Below the pieces are notes generated by a model. That model had not been told where the DNA came from and made no database searches. It saw only the letters and a program-made list of their open reading frames with translations. A stretch of DNA of 48,570 nt, taken from Gemmatimonadota bacterium (GTDB taxonomy: Bacteria; Gemmatimonadota; Gemmatimonadetes; Longimicrobiales; Gaopeijiaceae). Positions 26,043 through 33,767 of this stretch are shown here, piece after piece (the stretch's first letter is position 1; every line of letters starts with the position of its first letter). Made by a program: the position numbers and the translations under genes. The stretch spans positions 1-48,570 of the forward strand of contig PWWP01000246.1 of assembly GCA_003562075.1 (NCBI GenBank), read 5' to 3'.

Positions 26043-26059
26043 AGGGTCTCAGCGACCCT
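26043..26059 (+). other. small intercistronic hairpin between E1 beta and E2
   Basis: AGGGTC (26043-26048) and GACCCT (26054-26059) form a perfect 6-bp stem with a 5-base loop in the 68-base gap before the E2 gene. It could be an mRNA processing or stabilising element; no T tract follows. Confidence 0.35.
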
Positions 26060-26094
26060 GCTCCTACTACCTCTATCGACGACGGAGAATCATC

Positions 26095-27468
26095 GTGGCC
26101 CGGATCGAAGTGCCCATGCCCCAGATGGGCGAATCCATCGCAGAAGGCACGGTTTCCAAATGGCTCAAGCAGCTTGGCGATCAGGTCGAGCGCGACGAGC
26201 CCATCCTGGAGATCTCCACCGATAAGGTGGACGCAGAGATTCCGGCTCCCCAGTCGGGGACGCTGGTTGAGATTTCCGTGGAGGAGGGCGAGACCGTTGA
26301 GGTCGGCACGATCGTGGCCTACCTGGACACCGAAGGCGGGGCCGCTCCCGCCGCCTCGGCCGAGGCGGACGACGATGCCGGCGAAGAGCCAGCAGAGGAG
26401 CCGCAGGCCGAAGCGCCCTCGGAGACCGAAACGGCCCAGGTCACTGACGCCGATGCAGCAGAGCCCGGTTCGGCTGAAGAGCGCCTGAAGCAGCGCTCGA
26501 CCCCGGTGGTCCGGCGGATGGCCGAAGAGCATGAGGTGGACCTGAGTCAGGTGGAGGGCACGGGTCATGCCGGTCGGGTCACGAAACAGGATCTGGAGGC
26601 TCATCTGGAGAAGGCGGAGAAGGCTCCGGCCCAGCCCCCGGTCGAGGAGAAGAAGCCGGCTGCCCCATCCAGACCCACCAAGGAGGCTGCAGCTGCTGCC
26701 GCCCCCTCGGACCTCTGGACCACCTTCTATGGCCAGGTCCAGCACCCCGAGTTCCCGGTTCGGGATGCAGATCGGGTGGAGAGCATGGACAAGATCCGGC
26801 GCCTCACCGCTGAGCACATGGTGCTGGCCAAGCGGGTGGCGCCCCACGTCCACTCCTTCATCGAGATCGACTTCACCCAGGTGGACCGGATCCGGCGGGA
26901 AAACAAGAAGCGGTGGGCCGAACAGGGAGCCCGTGTCAGCTTCACGGCCTTTGTGATCTGGGCCCTTTCCCGGGTTCTTCGGGACTACCCCTCGGTGAAT
27001 GCCACCGCCTCCGGCAACAATGTCATCTATCGGGGGAATGTGAACATTGGCGTTGCAGTGGACCTGGACCCAGGGCTCATCGTCCCGGTGATCCGGGATG
27101 CCGACCACCTCTCGCTGGTGGGAATCGGAAAGAAGGTGGTGGATCTGGCGGAGCGAGCCCGGAACCGTCAGTTGGGCCCGGCCGAGATTCAGGGAGCCAC
27201 TTTCTCCCTCACGAACCCCGGCGTCCTGGGAACCATGGTGGGCCTGCCCATCATTCCCAAGGGAACCGCGGGTATCCTGGGGACCGGAGCCATTGAGAAG
27301 CGGGTTGTGGCCGTGGAGGACCCGGAGACGGGTCAGGACTCGGTGGCGATCCGGAAGCGTTCCATCTTCTCTCTGGGGTACGACCACCGGATCGTGGATG
27401 GTGCCGACGCGGCACGCTTCCTGGCGGATCTGAAGGAGATGCTGGAGACCTTCCCCGAGGACGCCTGA
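26095..27468 (+). CDS. 2-oxoacid dehydrogenase E2, dihydrolipoamide acyltransferase
   Basis: A 457-residue core subunit that carries the lipoyl arm and transfers the acyl group to CoA. Residues 1-80 are one lipoyl domain with the modified Lys in STDKVDAE. A Glu/Ala-rich linker follows, then a peripheral-subunit-binding domain (TPVVRRMAEEHEVDLSQVEG), a second Ala/Pro linker, and the catalytic domain ending in SLGYDHRIVDGADAARFL with the active-site His and Asp. The start is the GTG at 26095. No E3 gene is in the window. The closing hairpin at 27514 probably ends the module. Confidence 0.95.
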   Translation: MARIEVPMPQMGESIAEGTVSKWLKQLGDQVERDEPILEISTDKVDAEIPAPQSGTLVEISVEEGETVEVGTIVAYLDTEGGAAPAASAEADDDAGEEPAEEPQAEAPSETETAQVTDADAAEPGSAEERLKQRSTPVVRRMAEEHEVDLSQVEGTGHAGRVTKQDLEAHLEKAEKAPAQPPVEEKKPAAPSRPTKEAAAAAAPSDLWTTFYGQVQHPEFPVRDADRVESMDKIRRLTAEHMVLAKRVAPHVHSFIEIDFTQVDRIRRENKKRWAEQGARVSFTAFVIWALSRVLRDYPSVNATASGNNVIYRGNVNIGVAVDLDPGLIVPVIRDADHLSLVGIGKKVVDLAERARNRQLGPAEIQGATFSLTNPGVLGTMVGLPIIPKGTAGILGTGAIEKRVVAVEDPETGQDSVAIRKRSIFSLGYDHRIVDGADAARFLADLKEMLETFPEDA

Positions 27469-27513
27469 GGCGTCAGAAGAAGAAGGGTCGGAGGGACGAT
27501 CCAAGGACCCGTA

Positions 27514-27551
27514 CGGGGCGTCCTGCCACGAGCAGGGCGCCCCGTTCTCTC
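27514..27551 (+). terminator. hairpin terminator after E2 gene
   Basis: Positions 27514-27526 pair with 27532-27544 (13 pairs, one G-U, five-base loop) and are followed by TTCTCTC. It is the strongest rho-independent-like structure in the window, 45 bases after the E2 stop. Confidence 0.65.
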
Positions 27552-27630
27552 ATGGAACCGGATGGTTCAGCCTGGAAGGTCCCTGTACTTCTTCCACGGC
27601 GGTCGCTCCTGTTTCTTCAACAGCCTTCTA
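27540..27630 (-). repeat. one-ended copy of the TAGAAGGCTGTTGAAG repeat family
   Basis: On the minus strand the copy starts TAGAAGGCTGTTGAAG (27630 down to 27615) and continues AACAGGAGCGACCGCCG. It then shares a 17-base exact match, GAAGAAGTACAGGGACC, with the 321-bp element (27594 down to 27578 versus 23071-23087). Its first three bases are the TAG stop of the RNase H gene. The inner boundary is approximate. Confidence 0.7.
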
Positions 27631-28239
27631 ACCGTTGTCGGGTTCCAGACCCTGCTCCCGGGGTGAGGCGAATTCGTAGAAGTCGAGATACCGCTCCGAT
27701 TCGTCCCGCTCCCGGTTCAGCCACTCCTGAAACCCGGAGGGTTGGAGGCCGCCTGAGTCATCCTGCTTTCGGGCGGCCCGGATTGCCAGGTCGTTGGCGT
27801 ACTCGTTCCGCGGATGCCCTGCATGTCCCCGGACCCAGACCCAGGTGACCTGGTGCTCCCCCACGGTCCGATCCAGTTCTTTCCACAGCTCCAGGTTCTC
27901 GATCTTGCCACCCTTCCGTTTCCATCCACGCCGCTTCCAGCCGTGGATCCACTCCTCCATCCCTTTCACGAGGTACTGGGAGTCGGAGACGAACCTGACC
28001 CGACAGGGACGCCGGAGGGCCCTGAGTCCCTCGATGGCGCTTCGAAGAGCCATCCGGTTGTTGGTGGTATCCGGTTCCGAGATCCAGTAGTCACGACGGA
28101 TCCAGCCCTGACCGTCCCAGAACTCCACCAATCCTGCGGCTCCGCCAGGATTCTGACGATCCTGGAACTGGTTGCCCAGACACGACTCGTCGGCGTGGAT
28201 ATAGACATGGGAGCGTTCTTCGGAAATTGGCACGGGCAC
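27628..28239 (-). CDS. rnhA: ribonuclease HI, variant active site
   Basis: Degrades RNA in RNA-DNA hybrids. The 203-residue protein has the RNase H order of motifs: YIHADESCLGN (first Asp), DTTNNRMALRSAIEGL, FVSDSQYLVKGMEEW (Asp86), WKRKGGKIENLELW and WVRGHAGHPRNEYANDLA. Compared with E. coli RnhA, the catalytic Glu48 position is Ala64 and the Asp134 position is Asn149, so two of the four carboxylates differ; I recall close variants in other bacteria. No ATG is available; GTG 28239 or GTG 28233 is the likely start, with no good ribosome site. About 45 residues after the core are a charged tail. The TAG stop is supplied by a repeat copy. Confidence 0.85.
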   Translation of the reverse strand: MPVPISEERSHVYIHADESCLGNQFQDRQNPGGAAGLVEFWDGQGWIRRDYWISEPDTTNNRMALRSAIEGLRALRRPCRVRFVSDSQYLVKGMEEWIHGWKRRGWKRKGGKIENLELWKELDRTVGEHQVTWVWVRGHAGHPRNEYANDLAIRAARKQDDSGGLQPSGFQEWLNRERDESERYLDFYEFASPREQGLEPDNG

Positions 28240-28334
28240 GTGGGGGATCGAGGAACGACGGAGAGATTCAGAATGAGAAGAGTAGAAGGACTCGCAAGGG
28301 AGGGGAACCGGAGTCCCGTTCCCTTTGTGGTGGC

Positions 28335-28362
28335 TTGACTCGCTTCCAGGCCCCTCTAGATT
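28335..28362 (+). promoter_or_regulatory. candidate promoter of carA
   Basis: TTGACT (28335-28340) and TAGATT (28357-28362) are 16 bases apart, about 58 bases upstream of the carA GTG. This is a good sigma-70-like pair in the divergent region 28240-28419. Confidence 0.55.
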
Positions 28363-28379
28363 CCTGGCGAATCGCCAGG
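28363..28379 (+). promoter_or_regulatory. 17-bp palindrome abutting the carA -10 element
   Basis: CCTGGCGAATCGCCAGG is a perfect inverted repeat of 8 bp around one base, beginning directly after the candidate -10 box. It is placed like a repressor operator. As RNA it would be a 7-bp hairpin with an AAU loop, followed at a short distance by TTTT, so attenuation is also possible. The regulator is unknown. Confidence 0.6.
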
Positions 28380-28419
28380 CAACATTTTCGGAACATACCT
28401 TTCCAGCGGGGACCGGATC

Positions 28420-29571
28420 GTGGCATTTGACTTCAAACCTGCATACCTCCTCCTGGAGGACGGCCGTCGCTTCGACGGAACGGTCCTCGGTGCCGAAGAC
28501 GTGGCGTTGGGTGAGGTTGTCTTCAACACCGGAATGGCCGGGTATCAGGAGATTCTGACCGACCCATCCTACACGGGGCAACTCGTGACCATGACCTACC
28601 CCCTCATCGGGAACTATGGGGTCAATGACGAGGACCGTGAGTCCGAGGCGCCGGCGGCGAGCGGATTCATCGTGCGGGAAGCTGCCCGGCGCCCGTCGTC
28701 CTGGCGCTCGACAGGTAGCCTCCAGGGGTACCTTGCTCTTCACGGAGTGGTAGGAATCCAGGGAGTGGATACCCGAGCGTTGACACGGCACATCCGGGAC
28801 CGGGGAGCCATGCGCGGGGGCATCGCTCCCGCCCATGTGGATCCGGATGAACTCATGGCCCGGATCCAGGCCCATCCTCGGATGGAGGGGCTGGACCTGG
28901 CCTGTGGCGTCTCCACCGAAAAGAGCTACAGGGTGGAAGCTCGTGGAGAGGAACGGTTCCACGTGGTGGCCTACGATTTCGGCATGAAGGCCCATTCGCC
29001 CAAGCTCCTTGCTGAACGGGGGTGTCGGGTCACCATTGTTCCGGCGTCCACAAGTGTGGAGGAGATTCGGCAAATGGAGCCCGACGGGATTTTCGTGTCC
29101 AATGGGCCCGGGGATCCAGCGGCCGTGGACGAAGCGGTTCGGGCAATCCAGGAGTTTGCCCGGGACCGGATCCCGGTATTCGGAATCTGTCTGGGGCATC
29201 AACTCATCTGCCGGGCCTTCGGTGCCGAAACGTACAAACTTCCCTTTGGCCATCACGGGGTGAACCATCCGGTCCAGGCCCTCAGGGATGGCCGAGTGGA
29301 GATTACCTCCCAGAACCACGGGTTTGCGGTCCGAGCTGGTGGGGAGGGGGATCGAACGATTCCTGGCGCTCCGGACCTGATCATGACCCACCTGAACCTC
29401 TACGATGGCACCGTAGAGGGAGTCGATCACAGCTCACTGCCCGTCTTTTCCGTCCAGTACCATCCGGAGTCGGCGCCGGGACCTCACGATTCCCGGTACC
29501 TCTTCGATCAGTTCGTGACTCTCATGGAGAGAGAACGGAAAGGTCGAGGGGAGCGAATCGACGAGGCTTGA
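28420..29571 (+). CDS. carA: carbamoyl-phosphate synthase, small (glutaminase) subunit
   Basis: Provides ammonia from glutamine to the large subunit for arginine and pyrimidine synthesis. The 383-residue protein has the N-terminal CPSase domain (LLLEDGRRFDGTVLG, VFNTGMAGYQEILTDPSY) and a class I glutamine amidotransferase domain with the nucleophile in FGICLGHQLI, SNGPGDPAAVD, and the His/Glu pair in QYHPESAPGPHDS. The GTG at 28420 is chosen because the family start follows immediately. The large subunit gene carB is not adjacent, so the subunits are encoded apart. Confidence 0.97.
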   Translation: MAFDFKPAYLLLEDGRRFDGTVLGAEDVALGEVVFNTGMAGYQEILTDPSYTGQLVTMTYPLIGNYGVNDEDRESEAPAASGFIVREAARRPSSWRSTGSLQGYLALHGVVGIQGVDTRALTRHIRDRGAMRGGIAPAHVDPDELMARIQAHPRMEGLDLACGVSTEKSYRVEARGEERFHVVAYDFGMKAHSPKLLAERGCRVTIVPASTSVEEIRQMEPDGIFVSNGPGDPAAVDEAVRAIQEFARDRIPVFGICLGHQLICRAFGAETYKLPFGHHGVNHPVQALRDGRVEITSQNHGFAVRAGGEGDRTIPGAPDLIMTHLNLYDGTVEGVDHSSLPVFSVQYHPESAPGPHDSRYLFDQFVTLMERERKGRGERIDEA

Positions 29572-29608
29572 CCGGAAGTTTGGCGGGGAGTTACCCTTGC
29601 GCCGCTTC

Positions 29609-29636
29609 GCGTCGTGGATCGACGCATGTTTCTTCA
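29609..29636 (+). terminator. candidate terminator after carA
   Basis: GCGTCG (29609-29614) pairs with CGACGC (29620-29625) around a 5-base loop, followed by ATGTTTCTTC. It is a short stem, but it is followed by a T-rich stretch at the right place. Confidence 0.4.
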
Positions 29637-29660
29637 TCATCAGACGATTCAAGTGATCAT

Positions 29661-29679
29661 ACCGGCAGGGTGTGCCGGT
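29661..29679 (+). promoter_or_regulatory. leader hairpin directly before the HU ribosome site
   Basis: ACCGGCA (29661-29667) and TGCCGGT (29673-29679) pair perfectly, ending one base before the purine-rich GGAGGGG of the HU-type gene. It could affect translation of this abundant protein. Confidence 0.4.
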
Positions 29680-29690
29680 GGGAGGGGTGG

Positions 29691-29996
29691 ATGACGAAAG
29701 CAGACTTGGTGGAACAGGTAGCCGATGCCATCGGGCCCGGAGTGACGAAAAAGGACTGTGCCCTGGTCGTGGACGGATTTCTGAACGCTGTGAAGCAGGC
29801 TCTCACCGATGGGGAGCATATCGAAATCCGGGGATTTGGTACCTTCAAGGTTCGGAAACGGAAGGCACGTACGGCTCGGAACCCCCGGACCGGGGAAGCG
29901 GTGGAGGTGCCCCCTCGCCACGTACCGGTCTTCAAGCCATCCAAGCACCTTCGAAGTCAGGTCACGGAGGCTGCCCGCCAACGGGAGAACAGCTGA
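29691..29996 (+). CDS. HU/IHF-family DNA-binding protein
   Basis: A 101-residue nucleoid protein that bends DNA as a dimer. TKADLVEQVADAIG, IEIRGFGTFKVRKRKARTARNPRTGE with the beta-arm, and PVFKPSKHLRSQV match the family throughout. The ATG at 29691 follows GGAGGGG. An open frame extends upstream to 29022 over carA, but it has no homology signal. HU versus IHF subunit cannot be decided. A hairpin before and a candidate terminator after suggest it is transcribed alone. Confidence 0.95.
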   Translation: MTKADLVEQVADAIGPGVTKKDCALVVDGFLNAVKQALTDGEHIEIRGFGTFKVRKRKARTARNPRTGEAVEVPPRHVPVFKPSKHLRSQVTEAARQRENS

Positions 29997-30012
29997 CGTT
30001 TCCTCCCGTGCT

Positions 30013-30040
30013 TCGGGCAAGGTCGCCCGATCTCCCTCCT
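30013..30040 (+). terminator. candidate terminator after the HU-type gene
   Basis: TCGGGC (30013-30018) pairs with GCCCGA (30025-30030), followed by the pyrimidine-rich TCTCCCTCCT. It lies 17 bases after the stop codon. Confidence 0.4.
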
Positions 30041-30062
30041 TCCGAGTTCGTCCGCTCTCCAG

Positions 30063-30100
30063 GACCAGTTGGCTGCGAACTGGTCATTCCCCTCCGTATC
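30063..30100 (+). promoter_or_regulatory. inverted repeat and possible ECF-type promoter of the sigma operon
   Basis: GACCAGTT (30063-30070) and AACTGGTC (30078-30085) are a perfect 8-bp inverted repeat with a 7-base spacer. A possible ECF-like promoter overlaps it: GCGAAC (30075-30080) and CGTATC (30095-30100), 14 bases apart. If real, it would allow autoregulation. The inverted repeat is certain; the promoter is a guess. Confidence 0.4.
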
Positions 30101-30151
30101 GTTTTAACGTCGGCCTGTAACGGGTCATCTTCCTATCGGTGACGCAACCCA

Positions 30152-30718
30152 ATGATCGGACGTGGCGGTGCACCCCCCGACGACGCCGAATTGGTCCGCC
30201 GGGGCCGGCAGGGCGATCGGGATGCCATCGGCCAGCTTCTAAATCGGCACCAGGCAGTTGTGTACCGGTTCCTCCTGGGCTTGTTGGCCGATGAGGACCT
30301 GGCAGCTGACGTCACCCAGGAGACGCTGGTCCGGGCCCTTCGAAACCTGAACGGATTCCGTGGGGACGCCTCCTTCAGGACCTGGCTCTTGGCCATCGCC
30401 CGGAACGAGGGCCGAGGCGCTCTCCGCCGAGCCGGCCGCCGCCGTGAAGCAGCACTGGACGAGGTAGCGCCTCCGATGGACTCGGGCGCTACTCCGGAGG
30501 CGCAGGCGATGGCGTCGGCAGAGGTCCGACGGGTCCGACGAGTCCTGGACACGTTGCCGGAGAAGCAGCGTTTGAGCGTGTATCTCAGACTCTTCGACGG
30601 GTTGAGCTTCCGGGAGATCGCTCGGGCCACCGACTCTACGGAAGGGTCGGCTCGAGTGAACTACCACCACGGCCTTCGCAGGTTGAGGGAACGACTGAAT
30701 GACGATGAACCCCATTGA
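30152..30718 (+). CDS. ECF-family RNA polymerase sigma factor
   Basis: A 188-residue alternative sigma factor. Region 2 (about 10-85) includes DEDLAADVTQETLVRALRNL and FRTWLLAIARNEGRGALRR. Region 4 (about 115-180) includes LPEKQRLSVYLRLFDGLSFR and the recognition helix STEGSARVNYHHGLRRLR. The length and two-domain layout are those of ECF factors. The anti-sigma gene follows 18 bases later, and a secreted helical protein after that, so this is a sigma/anti-sigma/envelope-protein operon, probably an envelope or metal stress response by inference. Confidence 0.93.
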   Translation: MIGRGGAPPDDAELVRRGRQGDRDAIGQLLNRHQAVVYRFLLGLLADEDLAADVTQETLVRALRNLNGFRGDASFRTWLLAIARNEGRGALRRAGRRREAALDEVAPPMDSGATPEAQAMASAEVRRVRRVLDTLPEKQRLSVYLRLFDGLSFREIARATDSTEGSARVNYHHGLRRLRERLNDDEPH

Positions 30719-30736
30719 TCCAGAGAGGTGGACCAG

Positions 30737-31249
30737 ATGACGGACTGCAGTCGGGTTCGGGACATCCTCCCTCTTTCTCTCCACGGTCGGTTGGGTGCCG
30801 ACGCCGAGGCAGGCGTTCGACACCACCTGGATCGGTGTGGGGAGTGTGCCGAGGAGCTTCATTTCCTGGAGCGGCTGATGGCGACTCGGCCGCTACCCCC
30901 CGAAGACCTGACCTCCCAGGTTCTGGATCAACTCCAGGCCGGGGCTGGAAACCTCCACGGGGCCCGGGAGGAAGTCGACACGGCCGCTGCTGGGGTTCAC
31001 GCTGCCAGGCCGAGTGCGCATCGCCGAGCCATGGGATGGAGCCTTTCCGTGGCGGCCATGGTGATTCTGAGTCTGGGGATTGGACTCAACTGGTCCGGAT
31101 CTCCGGTTGGAAATGGAGATGTGATCCTTGCCTCATTTCTCATGACGGCGGACGATGAGGACCCGGATGAGTGGATGGTGGCTGGTGCGCCGGTCCTGGA
31201 CGCGCTCCCGGACGATTTCCTCCTTGAGCTCATGTCGGAACTGGAATGA
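30737..31249 (+). CDS. anti-sigma factor with zinc-finger (ZAS-like) domain
   Basis: A 170-residue membrane protein. Its N-terminal cytoplasmic domain has HHLDRCGEC, the HxxxCxxC zinc motif of anti-sigma domains (His30, Cys34, Cys37), with Cys4 as another possible ligand. One transmembrane helix (about 95-118, containing SLSVAAMVILSLGIGL) is followed by a short, acidic extracytoplasmic part of about 50 residues. The ATG at 30737 is preferred to the GTG at 30728 because AGAGAGGTGG then sits at the right distance. It likely sequesters the adjacent sigma factor, with a signal received outside the membrane. Confidence 0.88.
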   Translation: MTDCSRVRDILPLSLHGRLGADAEAGVRHHLDRCGECAEELHFLERLMATRPLPPEDLTSQVLDQLQAGAGNLHGAREEVDTAAAGVHAARPSAHRRAMGWSLSVAAMVILSLGIGLNWSGSPVGNGDVILASFLMTADDEDPDEWMVAGAPVLDALPDDFLLELMSELE

Positions 31250-31809
31250 GGAAGACCGGAATGAAATGGACCCAACGATCCAGGGTGAACCGTCACGTAG
31301 ACTGGTTTCCCGTGCTGGCCCTGATGTTCACCCTTCTGCTCGGGGCACCTACGGGAGCCCTTGCCCAGTCCGGCTCGGACCGGGAACTCACCAGAGAAGA
31401 GATGCAGGCCAGGATTCACGCCCAGTTCGACCGGGCCCTGAGCCGGGACCTGGGCCTGGACCGGGCGACCCGGGAGGAGATTCAGGAGATTCTGGATTCC
31501 ATGCGGGAGAAGCGGCGTGCGCTTTATCAGCGTCGCCGTGCTCTGGCAGAACGAAAGGAAGCTTTCAGAGAATCGGAAGGCGATGAGAAGGAAGCTCGTC
31601 GGATCCTTTCAGAAACCCGTGCGATTCGGGCGGAAGAGGCTCGAGTCGAAGCGGAGGAGGAAACCCGCCTCCTGGAGATCATGTCGCCGTCGGAGGTTCT
31701 GGGGTTCCAACTCCTGAGGGATGATTTCAACGAGCGAATCCGACGAATGTATCGGCGAGGCGGTTCGGGTTCCTCCGGTGACGGTAGTGGAAACCTCCCC
31801 CTTTTCTGA
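31246..31809 (+). CDS. secreted helical protein, possible Spy/CpxP-like or LTxxQ-type sensor
   Basis: A 187-residue exported protein. A signal peptide runs to an ALA-Q cleavage site near residue 41. The mature part is almost wholly helical and charged (Glu/Arg-rich, about 45-165), with EEIQEILDSMREKRRALY followed by more heptad-like repeats, and a Gly/Ser-rich tail. I cannot assign it firmly to a family: the size, helix content and position suggest a periplasmic chaperone or metal-binding sensor like Spy, CpxP or CnrX. It overlaps the anti-sigma gene by four bases, so it is expressed with it and may report to it. Confidence 0.65.
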   Translation: MRKTGMKWTQRSRVNRHVDWFPVLALMFTLLLGAPTGALAQSGSDRELTREEMQARIHAQFDRALSRDLGLDRATREEIQEILDSMREKRRALYQRRRALAERKEAFRESEGDEKEARRILSETRAIRAEEARVEAEEETRLLEIMSPSEVLGFQLLRDDFNERIRRMYRRGGSGSSGDGSGNLPLF

Positions 31810-31887
31810 CCCCCTTTTCCCCCCTTGCCCTGCTCCGCGGTGAGTTGCGAACCCTCGCAAACCCGCCCGAGAGTAGGCTTTTTCCCG

Positions 31888-31916
31888 TTGACACTCCCCA
31901 GGGTCTCGGGTAGGTT
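31888..31916 (+). promoter_or_regulatory. candidate promoter of mdh
   Basis: TTGACA (31888-31893) and TAGGTT (31911-31916) are separated by 17 bases, 48 bases upstream of the mdh ATG. Near-consensus spacing and -35 box. Confidence 0.6.
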
Positions 31917-31964
31917 CCGGCGGTCAAAGATCCTGCCAATCAATCCCGTCCCGGGGAGTAGCGA

Positions 31965-32888
31965 ATGCGGAAGATCACAGTTGTAGGAGCCGGCAATGTG
32001 GGGGCGACCGCCGCCCAGCGCCTGGCTGAGATGGAGCTGGCCCGAGAGGTTGTCATGATCGATGTGGCCGAGGGAATTCCCGAGGGCAAGGCCCTGGATC
32101 AGTGGGAGAGTGCCCCGGTCGAGGGATTCGATACCCGGGTATCCGGCTCTGCTTCCTACGACTTGGCGGAAGGCTCGGAGATCTTCATCGTCACGGCCGG
32201 CGTGGCCCGGAAGCCCGGGATGAGCCGGGATGATCTCCTGAAGACCAACGCCGGGATCGTGGCTTCCGTGTCCCGGGAGATTGCCCGGGTTTCCCCCGAA
32301 GCCATCATCATCATGGTGTCCAACCCCCTGGACGTCATGACCTATGTGGCCATGAAGGAGTCCGGGTTTCCCAAGGAACGGGTCATCGGAATGGCCGGTG
32401 TCCTGGACACTGCCCGGTACCGTTCCTTCATCGCCATGGAGCTGGACTGTTCGGTGGAGGACATCCAGGCCCTGGTTCTGGGTGGACACGGCGACACCAT
32501 GGTGCCCCTGGTGAGCTACACCTCGGTAAGCGGGATTCCCCTGACCCAGCTTCTTTCCCAGGAGCGGATCGATGCCCTGATCGAGCGGACCCGGAAGGGT
32601 GGGGCCGAGATCGTGGGGTACCTGAAGACGGGAAGTGCCTACTATGCACCCTCTTCAGCAGCAGTCCAGATGGCAGAGGCCATCGCAAAGGACAAGCGAC
32701 GCATCCTCCCCTGTGCGGCCTACCTGGAGGGAGAGTACGGTCACGAGGGGATCTATCTGGGCGTGCCGTGCAAGCTGGGTGCCGGAGGGCTGAAAGAGAT
32801 CCTGGAGGTGGAGCTCACCGAAGAGGAACGGGCTGCCCTGGACCAGAGCGCCGAGGCTGTCCGCTCCACCATCGCCAAGCTGGACTGA
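31965..32888 (+). CDS. mdh: malate dehydrogenase (LDH-like type)
   Basis: NAD-dependent interconversion of malate and oxaloacetate in the TCA cycle. The 307-residue protein has [13 protein letters not shown] at the nucleotide site, the NAD-selecting Asp in [16 protein letters not shown], the substrate arginines in [24 protein letters not shown], and the catalytic His in [17 protein letters not shown]. Substrate Arg in the loop (ARKPGMSR) favours malate over lactate. It precedes the succinate dehydrogenase genes, with hairpins in between. Confidence 0.97.
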   Translation: MRKITVVGAGNVGATAAQRLAEMELAREVVMIDVAEGIPEGKALDQWESAPVEGFDTRVSGSASYDLAEGSEIFIVTAGVARKPGMSRDDLLKTNAGIVASVSREIARVSPEAIIIMVSNPLDVMTYVAMKESGFPKERVIGMAGVLDTARYRSFIAMELDCSVEDIQALVLGGHGDTMVPLVSYTSVSGIPLTQLLSQERIDALIERTRKGGAEIVGYLKTGSAYYAPSSAAVQMAEAIAKDKRRILPCAAYLEGEYGHEGIYLGVPCKLGAGGLKEILEVELTEEERAALDQSAEAVRSTIAKLD

Positions 32889-32907
32889 CTGATCGCCACC
32901 GCGACCC

Positions 32908-32929
32908 TGGGAGGCTGTCGAGCCTCTCG
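32908..32929 (+). terminator. hairpin after mdh
   Basis: GAGGCT (32911-32916) pairs with AGCCTC (32921-32926) around a four-base loop, with three more wobble or normal pairs outside. No clear T tract; it may be a weak terminator. Confidence 0.4.
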
Positions 32930-32967
32930 CCTCTCGTCGACCCAAGGACCGAATGGGGCCATGTCCC

Positions 32968-32998
32968 CTCCAGGAATCCCTGACTGGGGATCCTGGAG
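32968..32998 (+). promoter_or_regulatory. long hairpin in the sdh leader
   Basis: CTCCAGGA (32968-32975) pairs with TCCTGGAG (32991-32998); after a bulged A, TCCC pairs with GGGA at 32987-32990. It lies 33 bases upstream of the sdhC ATG and could regulate or separate mdh and sdh expression. Confidence 0.45.
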
Positions 32999-33031
32999 GA
33001 GGGCCTGTCCGCCCCGGAAGGAGCCGAGCTC

Positions 33032-33730
33032 ATGCGCAGGGTGATGACCCTCTACCGTTCATCGGTGGGAAAGAAGATCATGATGGCCCTCTCGGGGATC
33101 ATCCTCTTCGGTTTCGTTGTCGGGCATATGCTTGGAAACCTCAAGGCCTTCCAATCCCCCGATGGAGCAGGACCCCATCCCCTGGATACCTACGGGGAAT
33201 TCCTTCGTGAGTTCGGGTACCCTCTTCTTCCGGAGTACGGTCTCCTTTGGGGAGCTCGAATCGTCCTTCTCGTGGCTGTAGGCATCCACATTCTGGCGGC
33301 CGTTCAGCTCTGGTCCCAGAGTCGGCGCGCCCGCAGCCAGCGATACAAGAAAGAGGACTCCCAGGTCTTTTCGTACGCATCCCGGACCATGCGATGGGGT
33401 GGGGTGATCGTAGCTGCCTTCGTGGTCTATCACCTCCTGCACTTCACGACGGGCACCGTCCATCCCGACTTCGAGTATGGTCGGGTCTACGAGAACCTGG
33501 TCATCGGATTCCAGAACCCCCTGATTGCTGGGTTCTACATCGTGGCAGTGGGTGCTCTCTGCCTACACCTGTATCACGGAATCTGGAGCGCATTCGCCAC
33601 CCTGGGCTCACAGAACGCCAAGGTTCAGAAGCTCCGCCGACCCCTGGCCGCCGTCGTCTCGGTAGGATTGTTCATCGGGTACGTTTCCGTACCGTTGGCC
33701 GTTCTCGCCGGCATCCTCACGTTGGGCTGA
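33032..33730 (+). CDS. sdhC: succinate dehydrogenase cytochrome b subunit (B-type)
   Basis: A 232-residue membrane anchor with about five transmembrane helices, as in the single-subunit, di-heme type B complexes. Histidines likely to bind heme occur in [21 protein letters not shown] and [11 protein letters not shown]. It passes electrons between the flavoprotein and menaquinone or another quinone. The ATG at 33032 follows GGAAGGAG. It is the first gene of sdhCAB; no separate sdhD is present, which supports the type B assignment. Confidence 0.93.
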   Translation: MRRVMTLYRSSVGKKIMMALSGIILFGFVVGHMLGNLKAFQSPDGAGPHPLDTYGEFLREFGYPLLPEYGLLWGARIVLLVAVGIHILAAVQLWSQSRRARSQRYKKEDSQVFSYASRTMRWGGVIVAAFVVYHLLHFTTGTVHPDFEYGRVYENLVIGFQNPLIAGFYIVAVGALCLHLYHGIWSAFATLGSQNAKVQKLRRPLAAVVSVGLFIGYVSVPLAVLAGILTLG

Positions 33731-33767
33731 GCCCCACCGGACCTGTAAACCTGGAGGAGTGATCCGT

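Noticed and set aside
26008-27504. 498-codon open frame antisense to the E2 gene
   Set aside because: Opposite a clear acyltransferase; no domain seen.
27628-29430. 600-codon minus-strand frame including RNase H and running back over carA
   Set aside because: Only the last 203 codons match RNase H. The upstream part is opposite carA, which has complete family motifs, so it is a shadow frame.
29022-29690. In-frame upstream extension of the HU-type gene across carA
   Set aside because: HU proteins begin at the ATG 29691 with a good ribosome site; the extension is low-complexity and overlaps carA.
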